Assembly (NCBI RefSeq): GCF_047675955.1
Contig: NW_027328070.1
Location: 248,001 to 312,000, forward strand
Direction: 5' to 3'
DNA length: 64,000 bases
From: Chlorocebus sabaeus
Taxonomy: Eukaryota > Chordata > Mammalia > Primates > Cercopithecidae
Made by a program: the position numbers and the translations under genes. The notes below the pieces were generated by a model. The model was not told the origin of the DNA and did not search any database. It was given only the letters and a program-made list of their open reading frames with translations. Shown piece by piece: positions 59,173-64,000 of the stretch. How positions within the stretch are numbered: the first letter of the stretch is position 1; each line of letters starts with the position of its first letter.

Positions 59173-59368
59173 CTGAGAAACTGCTTTGTGTTGTGTTAGT
59201 TCATCTCACAGTGTTACAGCTTTCCCCTCAAGAAGCCCTTCACTAAGACTGTTCTTGTGAAATTTGCAAACTGATATTTGTAATCCCATAGAGGACTTTG
59301 GTGAAAAAGGAAATATCTTTCGTTAAAAACTGGAAAGAAGATTTCGTTAAAAACTGGAAAGAACCTTT
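59173..59368 (+). repeat. m28 followed by a 24-bp remnant of m29
   Basis: m28 occupies 59173-59344. The next 24 bases (59345-59368) are all that separates it from m30, replacing the 172-bp m29. The segment starting tttcgttaaaaactgg occurs twice, 24 bp apart, and so does the near-CENP-B motif (59318-59334 and 59342-59358). The junction creates a chance minus-strand open frame of 63 codons. Confidence 0.82.
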
Positions 59369-59540
59369 CTGAGAAACTGCTTTGTGTTCCGTTAATTAAT
59401 CTCACAGAGTTACAGCTTTCCTATCATGAAGCCGATCACTAAGGCTGTTCTTTTGGAATATGCAAAGTGATATTTGGAAGCCCATAGAGGGCTACGGTGA
59501 AAAAGGAAATATCCTAAGACAAAAACTGAAAAGAAGCTTT

Positions 59541-59706
59541 CTGAGAAACTGCTTTGTGTTCTGTTAATTCATCTCACAGAGTTACATTTCCCTCTAAAAG
59601 CCTTTCGCTAAGGCTGTTGTCGAATTTGCAAAGTGATATTTGGAAGCCCATAGAGCGCTATGGTGAAAAAGGAAATATCTTCTGTTACAAAGCGGAAAGA
59701 AGCTTT
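59541..59706 (+). repeat. Hybrid monomer m31/m1
   Basis: 166 bp. The head is m31 (gttacatttccctc, gttgtcgaatttg); the tail is m1 (agcgctatgg, cttctgttacaaagcgg). The exchange lies in gatatttggaagcccatag. It removes one monomer and fuses the end of one HOR unit to the start of the next. Confidence 0.88.
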
Positions 59707-59878
59707 CTGAGAAACTCCTTTTTGTTCTGTTAATTCACCTCAAAGAGTTACAGCTTTCCACTCAATAATTCTTTCGCTAAGACTGTTCTTGTGGAATTTG
59801 CAAAGTGAGATTTGGAAGCCCATAGAGGTCTATGGTGAAAAAGGAAATATCGTAAGATAAAAATTGAAAAGAAGCTTT

Positions 59879-60050
59879 CTGAGAAATTGCTTTGTGATCT
59901 GTTAATTCATCTCACATAGTTACAACATTTCCCTCTAAAAGCCTTTCGCTAAGACTGTTCTTGTGGAATTTGCAAAGTGATATTTGGATGCCCATACTGG
60001 GTTATGTTGAAAAAGGAAATATCTTCGGTTAAAAACTGAAAAGAAGCTTT
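59879..60050 (+). repeat. Hybrid monomer m3/m12 (N2)
   Basis: m3 through catactgggttatgttg, then m13 follows instead of m4. The final bases lead into ctgag as in m12, not ttgag as in m3, so the switch lies between 60008 and 60050 where m3 and m12 agree. Confidence 0.83.
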
Positions 60051-63000
60051 CTGAGGAACTGCTTTGTGTTCTGTTAATTCATCTCAGAGAGTTACAGCTT
60101 TCCCCTCAAGAAGTCTTTCACAAAGACTGTTCTTGTGTAATTTGCAAAGTGATATTTGGAAGACCATAGAGGGCTATGTTGAAAAAGGAAATATAGTAAG
60201 ATAAAATCCGAAAAGAAGCTTTCTGAGAAACTGCTTTGTGTTCTGTTAATTCATCTCAAAGTGTCACAGATTTCCCCTCATGAGGCCGTTCACTAAGACT
60301 GATCTTCTGAAATTTGGAAAGTGATATTTAGAATCTCATAGAGGGCAATGGTGAAAAAGGAAATATTTTCCGATAAAAACTGTAAAGAAGCTTTCTGATA
60401 AACTGCTTTGTGTTCTGTTAGTTCATCTCACAGAGTTACAGCTTTCCCTTCAAGAAGCAGTTCACTGAGACTATTCTTGTGAAATTTGCAAAGTGATATT
60501 AGAAAACTCCTAGAGGGCTATAGTGAAAAAGGAAATATCTTCCGTTAAAAACTGGAAAGAAGCTTTTTGAGAAACTGCCGTGTGTTCTGTTAAAGCATCT
60601 CACCGAGTTACAGCTTTCCCCTCAAGAAGGCTTTCGCTAAGACTGTTCTTGTGGGATTTGCAAAGTGATATTTGGAAGTCCCTAGAGGGCTATGGTGAAA
60701 AAGGAAATATCTTTTGTTAAAAACTGGAAAGAAGATATCTGAGAAACTGCTTTGTGTTCTGTTAATTCATCTCACAGAGTTACAGTTTTCCCCTCCAGAA
60801 GTCTTTCGCTTCCACTGTTCTTGTGGAATTTGCATAGTGATATTTGGAATCCCATAGAGGGCTATGGTGAAAATGGAAATAACTTCAGTTAAAAAATGAA
60901 AAGAAGCTTTCCGAGAAACTGCTTTGTGTTCTGTTAATTCATCTCAAAGAGTTACAGCTTTCCCCTCAAGAAGCCTTCCGCTAAGACTGTTTTTGAGGAA
61001 TTTCCAAAGTGATATGTGGAAGCCCATAGAGGGCTATGGTGAAAATGGAAATATCGTAAGATACTTACCGAAAAGAAGCTGTCTGAAAAACTGCTTTGTG
61101 TTCTGTTAGTTCATCTCACAGAGCTACAGCTTTTCCCTCAAGAAGCCGTTCACTAAGACTGTTTTGTGAAATTTGCAAAGTGATATTTGGAAGCCCATAG
61201 AGGGCTAAGGTGAAAAAGGAAATATCTTCCGTTAAAAACTGGAAAGAACCATTCTGAGAAAATGCGGTGTGTTCTGTTAGTACATATCACCGAGCTACAG
61301 CTTTCCCCTCAGGAAGCCGTTCACTAAGACTGTTCTTGTGGAATTGCAAAGTGATATTTGGAGGCACATAGAGGGCAATGGTGAAAAAGGAAACATCCTA
61401 AGATAAAAGCTGAAAAGAAGCTTTCTGAGAAACTGCTTTGTGTTCTGTTAATTCAACTCACAGTTACTCTTTTACCTCAGGAAGCCTTTCGCTAAGGCTG
61501 TTGTTGTGGAATTTACAAAGTGATATTTTGAAGCCCATAGAGGGCTATGGTGAAAAAGGAAATACCTTCAGTTAAAAACTGAAAAGAAGCTTTCTGAGAA
61601 ACTGCTTTGTGTTCTGTTAATTCATCTCAAAGAGTTACTGCTTTTGCCTCAAGAATCCTTCCGCTAAGACTGTTTTCGTGGAATTTCCAAAGTGATATTT
61701 CGATACCCATAGTAGGCTATGGTGAAAATGGAAATATCCTAAGATAAAAACCGAAAAGAAGCTGTATGGAAAGCTGCTTTGTGTTTTGTTAGTTCACTCA
61801 CAGAGTTACAGCTTTCCCCTCAAGGAGCCGTTAACTAAGACTGTTTTGTGAAATTTGCAAAGTGATATTTGGAAGCCCATAGAGGGCTAAGGTGAAAAAG
61901 GAAATATCTTCCGCTAAAAACTGGAAAGAACCATTCTGAGAAAATGCGGTGTGTTCTGTTAGTACATATCACCGAGGTACAGCTTTCCTCTCAAGAAGCC
62001 TTTCGCTAAGACTGTTCTTGTGGGATTTCCAAAGTGATATTTGGAAGCCCATAGAGGGCTATAGTGAAAAAGGAAATATCTTCAGTTAAATACTGGAAAG
62101 AAGCTTTCTGAAAGACTGCTTTGTGTTCTGTTAATTCATCTCACAGAGTTACAGCTTCCCCCCTCAAGAAGCCTTTCGCTAAGACTGTTCTTGTGGAATT
62201 TGCAAAGTCATATTTGGAAGCCCATAGAGGACTATGGTGAAAAAGGAACTAACTTCCGTTAAAAACTGGAAAGAAGATTTGTGAGAAACTGCTTTGTGTT
62301 CTGTTAATTCAACTCACAGAGTTACAGATTTCCCCTTCAGAAGCCTTTCGCTAAGACTGTTCTTCTGGAATTTGCAAAGTGATATTTGGAAGCCCATGGA
62401 GGGCTACGGTGAAAAGGGAAATAACTTCCGTTAAAAACTGGAAAGAAGCTTTCTGAGAAACTGCCGTGTGTTCTGTTAATACATCTCACCGAGTTACAGC
62501 TTTCCCCTCAAGAAGCCTTTCTATAAGACTGTTCTTGTGGAATTTGCAAAGTGATACTTGGAAGCCCATAGAGGGCTATTTTTAAAATGGAAATATCCTA
62601 GGATAAAAACCGAAAAGAAGCTGTCTGAGAAACTGCTTTGTGTTGTGTTAGTTCATCTCACAGTGTTACAGCTTTCCCCTCAAGAAGCCCTTCACAAAGA
62701 CTGTTCTTGTGAAATTTGCAAACTGATATTTGTAATCCCATAGAGGACTTTGGTGAAAAAGGAAATATCTTTCGTTAAAAACTGGAAAGAAGATTTCTGA
62801 GAAACTGCTTTGTGTTCTGTTAATTCATCTCAGAGAGTTACAGATTTCCCCTCAAGAGGCCGTTCACTAAGACTGTTCTTGTGGAATTTGCAAAGTGATA
62901 TTTTGAAGCCCATAGTGGACTATGGTGAAAAAGGAAATATCTTCCGCTAAAAACTGGAAAGAACCTTTCTGAGAAACTGCTTTGTGTTCCGTTAATTAAT

Positions 63001-63306
63001 CTCACAGAGTTACAGCTTTCCTATCATGAAGCCGATCACTAAGGCTGTTCTTTTGGAATATGCAAAGTGATATTTGGAAGCCCATAGAGGGCTACGGTGA
63101 AAAAGGAAATATCCTAAGACAAAAACTGAAAAGAAGCTTTCTGAGAAACTGCTTTGTGTTCTGTTAATTCATCTCACAGAGTTACATTTCCCTCTAAAAG
63201 CCTTTCGCTAAGGCTGTTGTCGAATTTGCAAAGTGATATTTGGAAGCCCATAGAGGGCTATGGTGAAAAAGGAAATATCTTCAGTTAAAAACTGGAAAGA
63301 AGCTTT

Positions 63307-64000
63307 CTGAGAAACTGCCATGTGTTCTGATAATAGACCTCACCCAGTTACAGCTTTCCCTTCAAGAAGCCTTTCGCTAAGACTGTTGTTGCGGGATTTG
63401 CAAAATGATATTTGGAAGCCCATAGAGCGCTATGGTGAAAAAGGAAATATCTTCTGTTACAAAGCGGAAAGAAGCTTTCTGAGAAACTCCTTTTTGTTCT
63501 GTTAATTCACCTCAAAGAGTTACAGCTTTCCACTCAATAATTCTTTCGCTAAGACTGTTCTTGTGGAATTTGCAAAGTGAGATTTGGAAGCCCATAGAGG
63601 TCTATGGTGAAAAAGGAAATATCGTAAGATAAAAATTGAAAAGAAGCTTTCTGAGAAATTGCTTTGTGTTCTGTTAATTCATCTCACATAGTTACAACAT
63701 TTCCCTCTAAAAGCCTTTCGCTAAGACTGTTCTTGTGGAATTTGCAATGTGATATTTGGATGCCCATACTGGGTTATGTTGAAAAAGGAAATATCTTCGG
63801 TTAAAAACTGAAAAGAAGCTTTCTGAGAAACTGCTTTGTGTTCTGTTAATTCATCTCAGAGAGTTACAGCTTTCCCCTCAAGAAGTCTTTCACAAAGACT
63901 GTTCTTGTGTAATTTGCAAAGTGATATTTGGAAGACCATAGAGGGCTATGTTGAAAAAGGAAATATAGTAAGATAAAATCCGAAAAGAAGCTTTCTGAGA
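63307..64000 (+). repeat. HOR copy O: start of a second 22-mer, cut by the window edge
   Basis: m1 (63307-63478), m2 (63479-63650), hybrid m3/m12 (63651-63822), m13 (63823-63994) and the first six bases of m14. Shares gatgcccatactgg and aaaattgaaaag with N2. In m1 gttgttgcggg replaces gttgttgtggg. Confidence 0.88.

Larger units (their letters stand above)
56080..59540 (+). repeat. Rearranged HOR unit N1 (3461 bp)
   Basis: Order read by eye: m1, m2, hybrid m3/m2, m3 to m12, hybrid m13/m23-or-m19, m24 to m28, a remnant of m29, m30. It combines an extra monomer, a deletion of about ten monomers and the near-loss of m29. The m4 variant ggcttaaaagg links it to copy D and cgccaag in m10 links it to A and F. 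The m12 has a one-base loss (cttacagattacag). Confidence 0.85.
59541..63306 (+). repeat. HOR unit N2: 22-mer (3766 bp)
   Basis: Hybrid m31/m1, m2, hybrid m3/m12, then m13 to m31. Nine monomers (m4-m12) are missing. Markers shared with the next unit are gatgcccatactgg in m3 and aaaattgaaaag in the m2 tail. Private changes include ctgaggaactgc at 60051 and TTTG in the m16 motif. Confidence 0.88.
1..64000 (+). repeat. Alpha-satellite centromeric array, Old World monkey type, organised as a 31-mer higher-order repeat
   Basis: Monomers of 166-173 bp (mostly 172) follow each other without a gap across the whole window, all in the same direction. Each holds the alpha-satellite landmarks: a ctgagaaactg start, a cacagagttacag segment, gcaaagtgatatttgg, and ctatggtgaaaaaggaaatatc near the end. 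Resemblance to the African green monkey HindIII alpha repeat is from memory. Alpha satellite is the DNA on which primate CENP-A chromatin and the kinetochore assemble; whether this block is the active core or an inactive flank cannot be read from sequence. No transposon, inversion or unique DNA interrupts it. There is no protein-coding gene: monomer length modulo 3 is 1, so no frame survives beyond about 200 bases. Confidence 0.97.

Noticed and set aside
59214..59405. 63-codon minus-strand open frame with an internally repeated peptide
   Set aside because: It exists only because of the local loss of m29 and the 24-bp echo; no counterpart in any intact copy.
63388..63396. gcggg in m1 of copy O as part of a CENP-B box
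   Set aside because: The nearest upstream ttcg is much too far away (spacing of about 15 bases instead of 7), so the consensus is not met. No complete box was found on either strand by eye.
1..64000. CRISPR array or bacterial repeat region
   Set aside because: There is no alternation of identical short repeats with unrelated spacers. The whole 172-bp unit is repeated and matches primate alpha satellite.

Overview
The whole window is one uninterrupted block of alpha-satellite (alphoid) centromeric DNA: head-to-tail monomers of about 172 bp, all in the canonical alpha-satellite orientation on the + strand. I see no gene, RNA gene, transposon, CRISPR array or unique sequence. The monomer (start ctgagaaactgctttgtg, then ttaattcatctcacagag, then ctatggtgaaaaaggaa) matches the Old World monkey type of alpha satellite as I remember it from African green monkey, whose repeats carry HindIII AAGCTT sites, better than the human consensus. 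The source is therefore most likely a cercopithecid primate (macaque, baboon or guenon group); the species and chromosome cannot be read from the sequence.

The array is not a simple monomeric or dimeric satellite. It is a higher-order repeat (HOR) of 31 distinct monomers, 5317 bp long, here numbered m1 to m31 from copy A (4-5320). In order the window holds: A 31-mer (4-5320), B 19-mer (5321-8576), C 31-mer (8577-13893), D 23-mer (13894-17840), E 23-mer (17841-21787), F 31-mer (21788-27104), G 19-mer (27105-30360), H 31-mer (30361-35677), I, J and K three 19-mers (35678-45445), L and M two 31-mers (45446-56079), N1 a heavily rearranged unit (56080-59540), N2 a 22-mer (59541-63306), and O the start of another 22-mer (63307-64000). 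The 19-mers lack 12 monomers through a fused m1/m13. The 23-mers lack 8 through a fused m15/m23. The 22-mers lack 9 through a fused m3/m12. The exact additivity of the spacings (8573 = 5317 + 3256; 15085 = 5317 + 3 x 3256; 13211 = 5317 + 2 x 3947) supports this map.

Above the HOR level, A-B-C (4-13893) recurs as F-G-H (21788-35677), a repeat of about 13.9 kb with shared private variants. Below it, the four-monomer module m5-m8 resembles m17-m20 and m21-m24. No perfect CENP-B box is visible. Thirteen of the 31 monomers carry an exact match to the pJ-alpha (A-type) box as I remember it, and m16 and m28 carry a motif one base short of the CENP-B core in an unusual place. The short open frames that recur at HOR spacing (61-65 codons) are chance products: 172 is not a multiple of 3, so frame is lost at every monomer boundary. 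All monomer and HOR boundaries were counted by hand; identity statements rest on diagnostic positions, not on a computed alignment.
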